Shown here: piece after piece, positions 43,440 to 51,697 of the stretch
How positions within the stretch are numbered: position 1 is the stretch's first letter
Layout of the letters: every line of letters begins with the position of its first letter
Assembly: GCF_037976325.1 (NCBI RefSeq)
Contig: NZ_CP150265.1
Coordinates: forward strand, 1,130,001-1,194,000
Length of the DNA: 64,000 nt
Direction: 5' to 3'
Source: Paenibacillus sp. FSL K6-3182
Lineage (GTDB): Bacteria > Bacillota > Bacilli > Paenibacillales > Paenibacillaceae
The notes under the pieces: model-generated
Told to the model about the DNA's origin: nothing
Seen by the model: only the letters and a program-made list of their open reading frames with translations
Databases searched by the model: none
Translations under genes and position numbers: made by a program

Positions 43440-44537
43440 ATGTTTCTAGCACTGCGCGAATTGAAATATGCGAAAGGCAGATATTTTCTAATTGGATTAA
43501 TAATGGTTCTGGTCGCATGGTTAACCTTTATGGTTTCAGGATTAGCCAATGGGCTTTCATCAGATAATGCATCCATTCTAAAAAATATGGACGCCGATTA
43601 TTTCGTGCTTCAGACGGATTCCGAGCATAAGCTGACGCGGTCCGCACTAGGTACCGAGAAGCTGGAGGAGGTCAGGCAATTAGAAGGACTCTCACAATCC
43701 GAACCGCTTGGGCAAACGATGCTTTCGGTATATCGGAATGATTCCAAGAAGAAGATAGATATTGCTTTGTTTGGTATCGAGCCAAGTGGAAAGGTAATGC
43801 CTAGTATTACTGAAGGGAAAAGCATGGGGGCAAGCAATGAAGTGGTCGTTGACTCCTCGTTAAAAGAACAAGGCGTGCAAATTGGCGATACGCTAGGAGA
43901 TCAAGAGCTCGGCATTGAATGGAAGGTCGTCGGTTTTACCACTAATCAGAAGTTCAGTCATACGCCGGTTGCATTTATGGATATCCAAAATTTTAATAAG
44001 CTGATGCAAGCATCCTTCGGTAAGCAAACAGCTTCCTATAACGCTATTGTCATTCATTCAGATAATCTAAACAAAGAATCATTGCAAAAGAGTGTAGCAG
44101 ATACGGAGGTTATTACAAAAAAAGAAGCGGTACAGGGCATTCCGGGTTTTAAAGAGGAGCAAGGCTCCCTGACGATGATGATCGCTTTCTTAATTGTTAT
44201 TGCCGCTTTCATACAAGCTGTTTTCTTCTATGTCATTACACTGCAGAAAATTAGCCAATTTGGAGTGTTGAAGGCAATCGGAGCAAAGACGTCCTATCTG
44301 GCAGCAAATTTAGTGGGACAAGTATTGCTTTTGGCTATTGTGGCTGTTGCAATAAGCATTGGACTTACTTTTGGCGTAAGTGCGATTTTGCCAGTGAGCA
44401 TGCCTTTTGAGTTAGGTGTAAATATATTGTCTCAATATTCCGGTTTACTTATTCTAGTCTCGATTATCGGTGCGTTGCTGTCCTTAAATCGGATTGCAAA
44501 AGTTGATGCGATTGAAGCGATTGGGAGGGTTGAATAA
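43440..44537 (+). CDS. FtsX-type ABC permease, HrtB-like
   Basis: A 365-residue permease with one N-terminal helix (YFLIGLIMVLVAWLTFMVSG), an extracytoplasmic domain (about 45-230) and three C-terminal helices. This architecture and size fit HrtB/DevC permeases. GGAGATGG precedes the ATG at 43440; earlier in-frame codons lack a ribosome-binding site. It overlaps the ATPase gene (TAATG). HrtB partners export haem or haem-damaged lipids; identity here is inferred from the partner. Confidence 0.82.
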   Translation: MFLALRELKYAKGRYFLIGLIMVLVAWLTFMVSGLANGLSSDNASILKNMDADYFVLQTDSEHKLTRSALGTEKLEEVRQLEGLSQSEPLGQTMLSVYRNDSKKKIDIALFGIEPSGKVMPSITEGKSMGASNEVVVDSSLKEQGVQIGDTLGDQELGIEWKVVGFTTNQKFSHTPVAFMDIQNFNKLMQASFGKQTASYNAIVIHSDNLNKESLQKSVADTEVITKKEAVQGIPGFKEEQGSLTMMIAFLIVIAAFIQAVFFYVITLQKISQFGVLKAIGAKTSYLAANLVGQVLLLAIVAVAISIGLTFGVSAILPVSMPFELGVNILSQYSGLLILVSIIGALLSLNRIAKVDAIEAIGRVE

Positions 44538-45262
44538 TGAAGGAAAAACTTATTCTTGAGCATGTAAATAAAGTGTATGGCGAAGGTGAAACAGCTGTTA
44601 CGGCGCTGCAAAAGGTCTCTTTAAGCGTAAAAGCAGGAGAGTTTGTCGCTGTTGTTGGACCATCGGGTTCGGGCAAAAGTACTTTTCTTTCCATAGCGGG
44701 GGCGCTGCTCTCACCGTCAAGCGGACGGATTTTAATTAATGAGAAGGATGTCACGAATTTATCTTCAAGCGAATTAAGCGAGGTTAGAGTCAAAAATCTT
44801 GGTTTTATTTTTCAAGCATCCAATCTTGTTCCTTATTTAAGAGTAGTGGATCAACTGCTGCTTGTATCGAAGCTAGCAGGTACAGATGGCAAAGAAGCGC
44901 TTGTGAAAGCTAAAGCGCTTCTTGAGAAAGTAGGACTGCTGCATCGGATGAATTATTATCCGGAGAAGCTGTCCGGCGGAGAACGCCAACGGGTTGCCAT
45001 TGCTAGGGCATTCATGAATGATCCCGGTGTTATTCTAGCCGACGAGCCGACAGCCAGCCTCGATTCTAAACGGGGTAGAGCGGTAGTGGAGCTCATGGCT
45101 TCAGAGGTTAAGCAACGGGGCAAGGCGGCCGTTATGGTCACCCATGACGAGCGTGTATTGGATTTATGTGACCGGATCGTAACGATTAAGGACGGTATGC
45201 TTTTTGAGCAAAATGATCATGCTGCTGCGAGCAATAGGCCAGATGCAGTCGCACATAGGTGA
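44537..45262 (+). CDS. ABC transporter ATP-binding protein, HrtA-like
   Basis: A 241-residue ATPase with Walker A GPSGSGKST, Q-loop IFQASNLVPYLRVVDQL, signature LSGGERQRVAIARAFMNDP and Walker B VILADEPTASLD. The stretch FIFQASNLVPYL and AFMNDPGVILADEPTASLD closely follow staphylococcal HrtA. It starts within the permease stop and is followed by a strong terminator, so the operon has just these two genes. No HssRS-like two-component system is adjacent. Confidence 0.88.
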   Translation: MKEKLILEHVNKVYGEGETAVTALQKVSLSVKAGEFVAVVGPSGSGKSTFLSIAGALLSPSSGRILINEKDVTNLSSSELSEVRVKNLGFIFQASNLVPYLRVVDQLLLVSKLAGTDGKEALVKAKALLEKVGLLHRMNYYPEKLSGGERQRVAIARAFMNDPGVILADEPTASLDSKRGRAVVELMASEVKQRGKAAVMVTHDERVLDLCDRIVTIKDGMLFEQNDHAAASNRPDAVAHR

Positions 45263-45315
45263 ATGAAGGTTGATTAAGCAGTGTTCTCTTGCACGTCTTG
45301 CATCAAGTTTAGATG

Positions 45316-45359
45316 GGATGTCTCTGAAGGTCTATGACCTTTAGGGACATCCTTTTTTT
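45316..45359 (+). terminator. Strong Rho-independent terminator
   Basis: GGATGTCTCTGAAGGTC-TAT-GACCTTTAGGGACATCC (one bulge) followed by seven T. Confidence 0.9.
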
Positions 45360-45528
45360 CTGAAAAACCCCATGAGGAAGACGGAGTGTGAGTTCATTGG
45401 CAGCAGCTGTTTTGGGGAAATGCGTTTCGCTTCATACTTTGCATGTTTAATAAAGTAAGACCCTGCTGCAGCTAATATTGGATATGCATGTAGTCAGGTT
45501 GAGAGTTCATACAGAAGGAGATGAGACG

Positions 45529-46401
45529 ATGGGCAAATGGAAAACATCGCGGGTTTGGCGCAGTATTGGTTTGCTATTGCTCATGCTTTGCTGCATGGGG
45601 TTAATCGTATCTGCTTCTAATCCGAATACACCTGAAGGATTTTTAATTATCGCACATCGTGGGGCTTCTGGTGATGCTCCTGAGAATACGATGGCCGCCT
45701 TTGAGCAAGCGGAGCGTCTGGGTACTGATTTTATCGAATTTGATGTACAGCTAAGCAAAGACGGTGAACTAGTTGTCATTCATGATGATACGGTGGATAG
45801 AACGACGCAATATACAGGAGCTGTGGACGATTATACATTAAGTGAACTTGAAAATATGGATGCTAAGAATGATAAAAAAACTGACGATACGGATGAGAAG
45901 ATCGTTTCATTCGAAGAAGTTATGCACCGTTTTGCTGGAAAGCTAGGCATGCTCATCGAGATTAAAGAATCAAAGCTTTATCCTGGCGTGGAAGAGAAGG
46001 TGGCTGAGGTCGTACGTCGTTATGAGCTTTTGCTCCAAGTTAATGGCTTAGAGGAGGGCCGAAATTTTACAGCGGTTGAACATGTCAAAAATAGCGTGGG
46101 TATCATTATTCAATCCTATAACTTTCAATCCACCCGTCTAATTCACTCCCTGCTGCCGGACATCCCGATTGCTGCGCTTATTCAGGAGGATCAGCATCCT
46201 CTGTCAGAGAAGACGCTGGATGAACTTGTTTCTTTCGCGGATTACATTCATTACAATCATGAATTGCTTGACGAGAAGATCGTAGAGCAAATTCATCATC
46301 GCAACCGGAAGGTCATGGCGTGGACGATACAGTCAGAGCAAGATATGATACGGATGAAAAAGCTCGGAGTGGATGGGGTTATTACCGATTTTCCGGGGTA
46401 A
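45529..46401 (+). CDS. Secreted or membrane-anchored glycerophosphodiester phosphodiesterase
   Basis: A 290-residue GDPD with an N-terminal hydrophobic segment (SIGLLLLMLCCMGLIVSASN). The GDPD core is clear: IIAHRGASGDAPENTMAAFE (catalytic His, metal Glu), FIEFDVQLSKDGELVVIHDD, TVDRTT and VMAWTIQ, GVDGVITDFPG. It hydrolyses glycerophosphodiesters to glycerol 3-phosphate and alcohol outside the membrane. AGAAGGAGATG fixes the ATG at 45529 over a longer frame. Confidence 0.9.
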   Translation: MGKWKTSRVWRSIGLLLLMLCCMGLIVSASNPNTPEGFLIIAHRGASGDAPENTMAAFEQAERLGTDFIEFDVQLSKDGELVVIHDDTVDRTTQYTGAVDDYTLSELENMDAKNDKKTDDTDEKIVSFEEVMHRFAGKLGMLIEIKESKLYPGVEEKVAEVVRRYELLLQVNGLEEGRNFTAVEHVKNSVGIIIQSYNFQSTRLIHSLLPDIPIAALIQEDQHPLSEKTLDELVSFADYIHYNHELLDEKIVEQIHHRNRKVMAWTIQSEQDMIRMKKLGVDGVITDFPG

Positions 46402-46459
46402 GGAATATACGAGAAACTATACTTCCTTCTATACAAAATTATTCAATCAAATACAAATG

Positions 46460-46488
46460 TTGCCATAATGTGAGGTTTGATGAATAAT
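46460..46488 (+). promoter_or_regulatory. Sigma-A promoter of the deacetylase-methyltransferase pair
   Basis: TTGCCA at 46460-46465, 17-bp spacer, AATAAT at 46483-46488 (five of six matches each). It predicts a very short leader before the ATG at 46512. Confidence 0.6.
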
Positions 46489-46511
46489 AGGGGGAGAAGG
46501 GTGGGATGGTC

Positions 46512-47336
46512 ATGAAAATGGCTTTTACTGTCGATGTAGAGGATTGGTTTTGCAGTCCGAACCTGTCTCTTTCCGAATGGGCTGACTGCGAATTAAGGCT
46601 TGAGCAGCCCGTTCATCAAATATTGGACCTTCTGGACGAATATGAGGCGACGGGCACTTTTTTTGTCCTGGGCTGGATCGCTGAGAAAAGGCCTGATTTG
46701 GTGAAAGAAATATATCGAAGAGGTCATGAAATTGCATCACACGGCTATTCCCATCGTCTCGTTTATGATCAATCAACACTAGAATTTAAAGCGGATATTA
46801 GGCTGTCAAAAGATATTTTAGAGCATTTGATCGGTTCAAAGGTGACTGGGTATCGTGCCCCCTGTTTTTCTATGACAGATTGGGGACTTGATATTTTAAT
46901 AGAAGAAGGATTCGCTTACGATTCTAGTATTAGTCCGAATACACCAAATAACCTATATTCCAAGTTTAATTTGTCCTCGAAAGTTGCGCAATCTTTTAAA
47001 ATAAAAGATCATCTATGGGAAGTGCCGTTGCCTGCTTTTCGCTTAGGCGGCGTTAATATTCCATGGGGCGGCGGAGGGTATTTTCGAATTTATCCTTATC
47101 GTTTTTTTTATAGCGGAGCACGAAAAATTATAGGCGATAAAGATTATTTCGTTTATTATATCCACCCTTATGATTTAGACTACGATCAACCGCAAATTTT
47201 TAACACCTCTTGGTCAAATGGCATTCGAAGATACTACGGATTAAGGGATACATACGCAAAAATAAAACAATTATTGTCGGATTTCAACTGTATGTCCATA
47301 AGTAAATATGATCCTCAAATCGGGGGAATACATTAG
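46512..47336 (+). CDS. Polysaccharide deacetylase (NodB-type) family protein
   Basis: A 274-residue deacetylase with metal residues in FTVDVEDW (D8, D11), GTFFVLGWIAE, the GHEIASHGYSH histidines, and GYRAPCFSMTDWGLDILIEE. The form, with a C-terminal YFVYYIHPYDLD, resembles the PEP-CTERM/DUF3473-type deacetylases of exopolysaccharide loci. It has no signal peptide, so it may act on a lipid-linked sugar in the cytoplasm. It is followed after one base by a methyltransferase gene. Confidence 0.87.
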   Translation: MKMAFTVDVEDWFCSPNLSLSEWADCELRLEQPVHQILDLLDEYEATGTFFVLGWIAEKRPDLVKEIYRRGHEIASHGYSHRLVYDQSTLEFKADIRLSKDILEHLIGSKVTGYRAPCFSMTDWGLDILIEEGFAYDSSISPNTPNNLYSKFNLSSKVAQSFKIKDHLWEVPLPAFRLGGVNIPWGGGGYFRIYPYRFFYSGARKIIGDKDYFVYYIHPYDLDYDQPQIFNTSWSNGIRRYYGLRDTYAKIKQLLSDFNCMSISKYDPQIGGIH

Positions 47337-47337
47337 C

Positions 47338-48177
47338 GTGGCCACGAAAACAGAGATTATGTCTAACCGGCGTTTATTGGATGGTGTCGCTTATTTATTT
47401 TGCAGAGAAATGGGGATTAGAAGGGTAAAGATACAGAAACCATCGGCAGAAGAAGTGAATATGCTCCTTATGAACGGCATTTTATCCGAAGATCTTAAGC
47501 TTGTGGAAAAATCATTTGGTTACGCTTGTTACGAATATTACAGGCAGCTATATGACCCCGATTCCTTTGACCACCTTCTTATCGCAGAGGCCAAAAATCG
47601 AAGGAAAATGCTGGACTTGTGCTGTGGGGGAGGGGCTACCGTATTCTCTTTACTTCAGAACGAGCCGGATATTATATATGGAATCGATTCGGACGCGCAC
47701 CAGATCGGTCTTCTAGAAGCACTGCTCCACAGAAGTGAAGCTTATAACAAAGTAGTCACAACGATAGCAGATGCGCACCATATTCCGCTTGCGAACCATT
47801 CAGTTGATTTTGTCGTTTGTAGAGTAGCGCTGCAATATCTTCATGTGGAGCAGGTGCTGCAGGAGGTTTTTCGTGTATTGTCCCCGCGAGGAAGGGTGTT
47901 TTTTCTCGTACATGGCTCGGGATATATATTGGATTATTTATTTGCGCGAAGAGCTATATTGAATAAAAAAAGTTTGAAATTTGCAATATATAAGCTTTTT
48001 CATTTAAGCAGTAAGGCTAAGGAGTTTAACCGCGCGCAAGCGAATTTTTTGACCGCAAAGGATTTGAAAGAGAAGCTGGCTGCTGCAGGATTTCGAGACA
48101 TGAAGGTGCACACCCATAAAGAATGGATGAAAATGGGGGTGTTTCCGGTTTATTTTGCGGTAACGGCTGAGAACTGA
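47338..48177 (+). CDS. Class I SAM-dependent methyltransferase
   Basis: About 279 residues. The SAM fold is central: motif I LDLCCGGGATVFSLL, then IYGIDSD, an IADAHHIPLANHSVDFVVCR stretch and EVFRVLSPRGRVFFLVHGSG. The first 90 residues form a separate N-terminal part. GTG at 47338, one base after the deacetylase stop, is the likely start by coupling and GGGGG upstream; ATG at 47308 inside the previous gene is less likely. The target may be the sugar processed by the deacetylase, which is inference. Confidence 0.8.
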   Translation: MATKTEIMSNRRLLDGVAYLFCREMGIRRVKIQKPSAEEVNMLLMNGILSEDLKLVEKSFGYACYEYYRQLYDPDSFDHLLIAEAKNRRKMLDLCCGGGATVFSLLQNEPDIIYGIDSDAHQIGLLEALLHRSEAYNKVVTTIADAHHIPLANHSVDFVVCRVALQYLHVEQVLQEVFRVLSPRGRVFFLVHGSGYILDYLFARRAILNKKSLKFAIYKLFHLSSKAKEFNRAQANFLTAKDLKEKLAAAGFRDMKVHTHKEWMKMGVFPVYFAVTAEN

Positions 48178-48201
48178 ATATAGTCTGCTCAAAGACAACG
48201 G

Positions 48202-48228
48202 TAACCCAAGTTAAGTAAACTTGGGTTA
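48202..48228. terminator. Convergent hairpin terminator
   Basis: TAACCCAAGTT-AAGTA-AACTTGGGTTA, a perfect 11-bp stem between the convergent methyltransferase and LacI genes; T tract weak. Confidence 0.65.
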
Positions 48229-48278
48229 TTGCTGCTTGACTATGTACTTTGTTTGCTACTCTCGAGTCAAAGCACATA

Positions 48279-49289
48279 TTAAATACTGCGTACGCTGTCT
48301 CTAATCATAAGTTCTGTACCCAGCATGACATGGTGAATGATTTCTTTACCTTCGAGCATTTCAATAAGAATTTGCGCCGCTTGGGAGCCTAACTCGTATT
48401 TATGCTGGTGAACGGTAGTAAGCGCGGGTGTGCAATAAGCCGTTAAATCAATGTTGTCGAAGCCGATGATCGATATATCATCAGGTACCTTTTTTCCCAT
48501 ATCCTTAACGCCCTGCAAAGCCCCGAGAGCCATTAAGTCGCTGGAGCAAAATATAGCAGTCACTTCAGGACGGCTGGACAATATTTGGCGTGCGGCCTCT
48601 CTTCCACCATGCTCGGAAAATGAACCATTCAGCACAAGTGTTTCATCAAAGGGAACACTGCTGCTTTGCAGTGCTTGACGGTAGCCCTCTAGCCTAAGCA
48701 GGCTTACAGCTGCTTGCTCATGGCCGTTTATCATGGCGATATGGCGATGTCCTGATTCGAGCAGATGGTTGGTTGCCGCAAGAGCACCCGTTGTATTATC
48801 CGAAGTAACGTATCCGACGTTAGGCCCTTGAAGAGTGATATCAATAAGGACGCATGGAATATCAGACGATACGATTTCCTCCAAATAAGGATCGTCTAAT
48901 CGAATACCCATGATGATAACCCCGTCTACGCCTCGTTCCTGGCATAATGTTTTATATGATTTTACCTTTTGTTTCTGAGGTGTTGTACTGAATAGGACAA
49001 GGTCATAATCGAGTTCGCCTGAACGATCATTTATTCCGCACAGGACTTCGAATGCGATATTGTCTTTGGAGCTGTCTCTTGTAACATTGGAGAGAAGGAG
49101 GCCAAGTGTCTTTGTTTTTTTCGATATGAGCGACCTTGCAGCCATATTAGGGCTATAACCGAGCTGGTCTGCTATAGTCTTAATTTTGAGCCGAGTGCCC
49201 TCGTTAACGTCGTCATAGCCGTTCAAGGCACGCGATACTGTAGTAACAGATACACTAGCAGCTTTAGCTATATCTTTAATCGTAACCAT
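48279..49289 (-). CDS. LacI/GalR family transcriptional repressor
   Basis: A 336-residue regulator: N-terminal HTH (VTIKDIAKAASVSVTTVSRA, hinge-helix NMAARSLISKKTKTLG) and a periplasmic-binding-type sugar domain (GVDGVIIMGIRLDD, AIFCSSDLMALGAL, ISIIGFDNIDLTAYCTPALT). GGAGGT precedes the ATG at 49289, preferred over the upstream 49316. It faces the debranching-type glucosidase and transporter operon and very likely represses it through the palindromes at 49399 and 49465. Confidence 0.92.
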   Translation of the reverse strand: MVTIKDIAKAASVSVTTVSRALNGYDDVNEGTRLKIKTIADQLGYSPNMAARSLISKKTKTLGLLLSNVTRDSSKDNIAFEVLCGINDRSGELDYDLVLFSTTPQKQKVKSYKTLCQERGVDGVIIMGIRLDDPYLEEIVSSDIPCVLIDITLQGPNVGYVTSDNTTGALAATNHLLESGHRHIAMINGHEQAAVSLLRLEGYRQALQSSSVPFDETLVLNGSFSEHGGREAARQILSSRPEVTAIFCSSDLMALGALQGVKDMGKKVPDDISIIGFDNIDLTAYCTPALTTVHQHKYELGSQAAQILIEMLEGKEIIHHVMLGTELMIRDSVRSI

Positions 49290-49355
49290 ACAATACCTCC
49301 GAAATGTTGAAAACATGTAATGTATTATGATAAAAATTAAAAAATAAATTGACTC

Positions 49356-49384
49356 TTGTAAATGCTTTCATCATGATCTATAAT
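49356..49384 (+). promoter_or_regulatory. Promoter of the glucosidase-MalEFG operon
   Basis: TTGTAA at 49356-49361, 17-bp spacer, perfect TATAAT at 49379-49384. Transcription would start around 49391, giving a leader of about 155 bases that contains both LacI-type operators. Confidence 0.75.
49357..49370. promoter_or_regulatory. cre-like (CcpA) site over the promoter
   Basis: TGTAAATGCTTTCA matches the CcpA consensus TGWAANCGNTNWCA at all but one fixed base. It overlaps the -35 and spacer, the right place for carbon catabolite repression. Confidence 0.6.
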
Positions 49385-49398
49385 TCGATTATAACTTA

Positions 49399-49414
49399 TC
49401 CGAAACGTTTTGGA
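49399..49414. promoter_or_regulatory. LacI-type operator O1
   Basis: TCCGAAACGTTTTGGA, a 16-bp near-palindrome (one mismatched pair) with the central CG of LacI-family operators, about eight bases past the predicted transcription start. Confidence 0.75.
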
Positions 49415-49464
49415 AAGTTAGATTGCTTCGTCGAAAATGAGTAAGCATATTTTTTTGCCTCTTT

Positions 49465-49480
49465 TCCGAAACGTTTCGGA
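49465..49480. promoter_or_regulatory. LacI-type operator O2
   Basis: TCCGAAACGTTTCGGA, a perfect 16-bp palindrome 66 bp downstream of O1. Two in-phase sites about six helical turns apart suit looping by a tetramer or paired dimers. Confidence 0.8.
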
Positions 49481-49545
49481 TAAACGAATGCTTGTTTGAT
49501 TTAAGGGAATAAAAAAGCTATTACAAGAAGAAATGAGGGAAACAC

Positions 49546-51639
49546 TTGGATTATCGAGTCATCAAAGAAAACGATCTATTCCTCATGACGGACCGGAATG
49601 GAGATATTCCGGAAGGTGATGTTTCAGGTCAGGGTCTTTACACAAAAGATACCCGGTTCATAAGCAGGATGGAGATCCGAATCAACGGTCAGAAGCCGAT
49701 ATTGCTGTCTTCAGCAGCGGATGAGAATTATATCTCTACGATTCGCCTTACCAATCCACATATGGAAGAGAAGGGCGAGCTTATCTTGTGGCGTGAGTCC
49801 GTAGAAATTGAACGTACACGCTTCATTTATGATGGAGCATTGTATGAGACGTTCAATCTCACCAGCTATTATCCTAAAGCCATTACATTTGATTTCTCCG
49901 TGTTATTGGATGCGGATTTTGCAGATATGTTTGTCGTTCGCGGCTTTCAGCATGGCGATTTGGGAAGAAAGACGGCAGAGAAAAGCGGCCAACGGGAAAG
50001 AGTAATTGGCTATCTCGGGGCTGACGATATACGCCGTGAAACGAAGATTAAATGGGATACAAATGAAAGTCGCATAGGCGAGACAGGTGAGCTTCATTTC
50101 GATGTGGAACTGAGCCATCGGGAAAGCCATGCAATCGCTTTCTATATTGCGCCAATCGTTGACGGCAATGAGCCGCAGCAGCATGATCCGGCGGAAGCGA
50201 TGGTTAAGCTTAGACAATCGTATGCGGATTGGAATGGATCATCCACATCCATCCAAACGGATGTACCGCTATTTAACAAGCTGCATCATCGCGGAGTGCA
50301 GGACTTAAGAGTTCTGCTTACGGATATCGGGTATGGAGCATTCCCAGTTGCAGGCTTACCTTGGTTCTCGGTGCCATTTGGCCGTGATAGTTTAATTACT
50401 GCGCTGCAGATGTTATCCTTAAACCCGCAAATTGCTAAGGGAACGCTGCTCACGATGGCCGCTTATCAAGGCCAGAATGAAGATGAGTGGCGCGATGAGC
50501 AGCCAGGTAAAGTGATGCATGAAATTCGGTATGGCGAACTAGCAAGCACAAATCAGGTTCCATTTACGCCGTATTACGGCACGATTGATGCGACGCCGCT
50601 ATTCCTTCTATTAGCTGCCGAGTATTATCACTGGACCGGAGATGCTCAGTTTATTAAAGAGCTAATGCCTCATCTTAATGCAGCACTCGCTTGGGTGAAG
50701 GAATATGGCGACTGCGACGATGATTCCTTTGTTGAGTACTATCAGAAATCTTCTAAAGGGATTGCCAATCAGGGGTGGAAAGATTCTGCGGATTCCGTTG
50801 TTCACCGCAACGGCGATTATGCAGAGGCTCCAATCGCGCTCGTCGAGGTTCAAGGTTATGTTTACCAAGCGCTTACAAGGCTTGCCCCTATATTCAAGAG
50901 CTTAGGCCACGAGGAACAAGCCGCTGGCATGGAGCAAGATGCAGAACAGCTTAGAGTTCGCTTTGAGCGCGATTTCTGGATGGAGGATGAGCAGTTTTAC
51001 GCGATTGCGCTTGATAAGGATAAGAAGCGCGTAGATTCCGTCACTTCGAATTCAGGACATATTCTAATGTCGGGCATTGCTTCTCCTGAGCGTGCAAGCG
51101 CTGTTGCGAAAAGACTGGTTGCTCCTGACATGTTCGGTGGTTACGGCATTCGTACGATGAGTACGGAAGCAGCCGGCTACAACCCGATGAGCTACCATGA
51201 CGGAAGCGTATGGCCGCATGACAACTCCGTTTGTTTGCTTGGTCTTAGTTATTTAGGCTTCCAAGAAGAAGCGATTACCGTCATGCAAGGACTATTGAAT
51301 GCAGCAGCAAAGTTTGAGTATTACAGATTGCCTGAGCTGTTCTGCGGGTATGATGATTCGCTTGGTGCGCCAGTTCCTTACCCCGTTGCTTGCTCTCCGC
51401 AGGCATGGGCAGCAGGGACGCCGCTCACATTTGTACAAGCCTTGCTTGGGCTTCAGCCTAACGCTCTAACGAAGCAGATTACAATTAAGCCTTCTTTGCT
51501 TCAAGGGATGAACGAGCTTCTGGTAGAGCAAATGCAAATTGGCAGCGGCGCTCTAAGCCTGCGCGTTACTCGCGGTATCAATGGCCCAGAGGTGGAAATA
51601 CTGTCTAATCTGACAGGATATGAGCTTCTCATTTCATAG
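49546..51639 (+). CDS. Amylo-alpha-1,6-glucosidase / glycogen-debranching-type glycoside hydrolase
   Basis: A 697-residue intracellular enzyme: an N-terminal beta domain (VIKENDLFLMTDRNGDIPEG, LYTKDTRFISRMEI) of the GDE_N_bis type and a GH-type six-hairpin (alpha/alpha)6 barrel from about 230 (PWFSVPFGRDSLITALQMLS, YYGTIDATPLFLLLAAEYYH, NQGWKDSADSVVHRNGDYAE, MSYHDGSVWPHDNSVCLLGL). The acidic residues in GWKDSAD and PHDNS regions fit catalysis. It cleaves alpha-linked glucosides, possibly 1,6-branched oligosaccharides imported by the MalEFG-type genes downstream. The start is a TTG at 49546 after GAGGGA. Confidence 0.85.
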   Translation: MDYRVIKENDLFLMTDRNGDIPEGDVSGQGLYTKDTRFISRMEIRINGQKPILLSSAADENYISTIRLTNPHMEEKGELILWRESVEIERTRFIYDGALYETFNLTSYYPKAITFDFSVLLDADFADMFVVRGFQHGDLGRKTAEKSGQRERVIGYLGADDIRRETKIKWDTNESRIGETGELHFDVELSHRESHAIAFYIAPIVDGNEPQQHDPAEAMVKLRQSYADWNGSSTSIQTDVPLFNKLHHRGVQDLRVLLTDIGYGAFPVAGLPWFSVPFGRDSLITALQMLSLNPQIAKGTLLTMAAYQGQNEDEWRDEQPGKVMHEIRYGELASTNQVPFTPYYGTIDATPLFLLLAAEYYHWTGDAQFIKELMPHLNAALAWVKEYGDCDDDSFVEYYQKSSKGIANQGWKDSADSVVHRNGDYAEAPIALVEVQGYVYQALTRLAPIFKSLGHEEQAAGMEQDAEQLRVRFERDFWMEDEQFYAIALDKDKKRVDSVTSNSGHILMSGIASPERASAVAKRLVAPDMFGGYGIRTMSTEAAGYNPMSYHDGSVWPHDNSVCLLGLSYLGFQEEAITVMQGLLNAAAKFEYYRLPELFCGYDDSLGAPVPYPVACSPQAWAAGTPLTFVQALLGLQPNALTKQITIKPSLLQGMNELLVEQMQIGSGALSLRVTRGINGPEVEILSNLTGYELLIS

Positions 51640-51697
51640 GTTTCACGCTTTATGCTCTATATACAAAGTTCATATTACTAAGGAGGTTGTATGTAAG

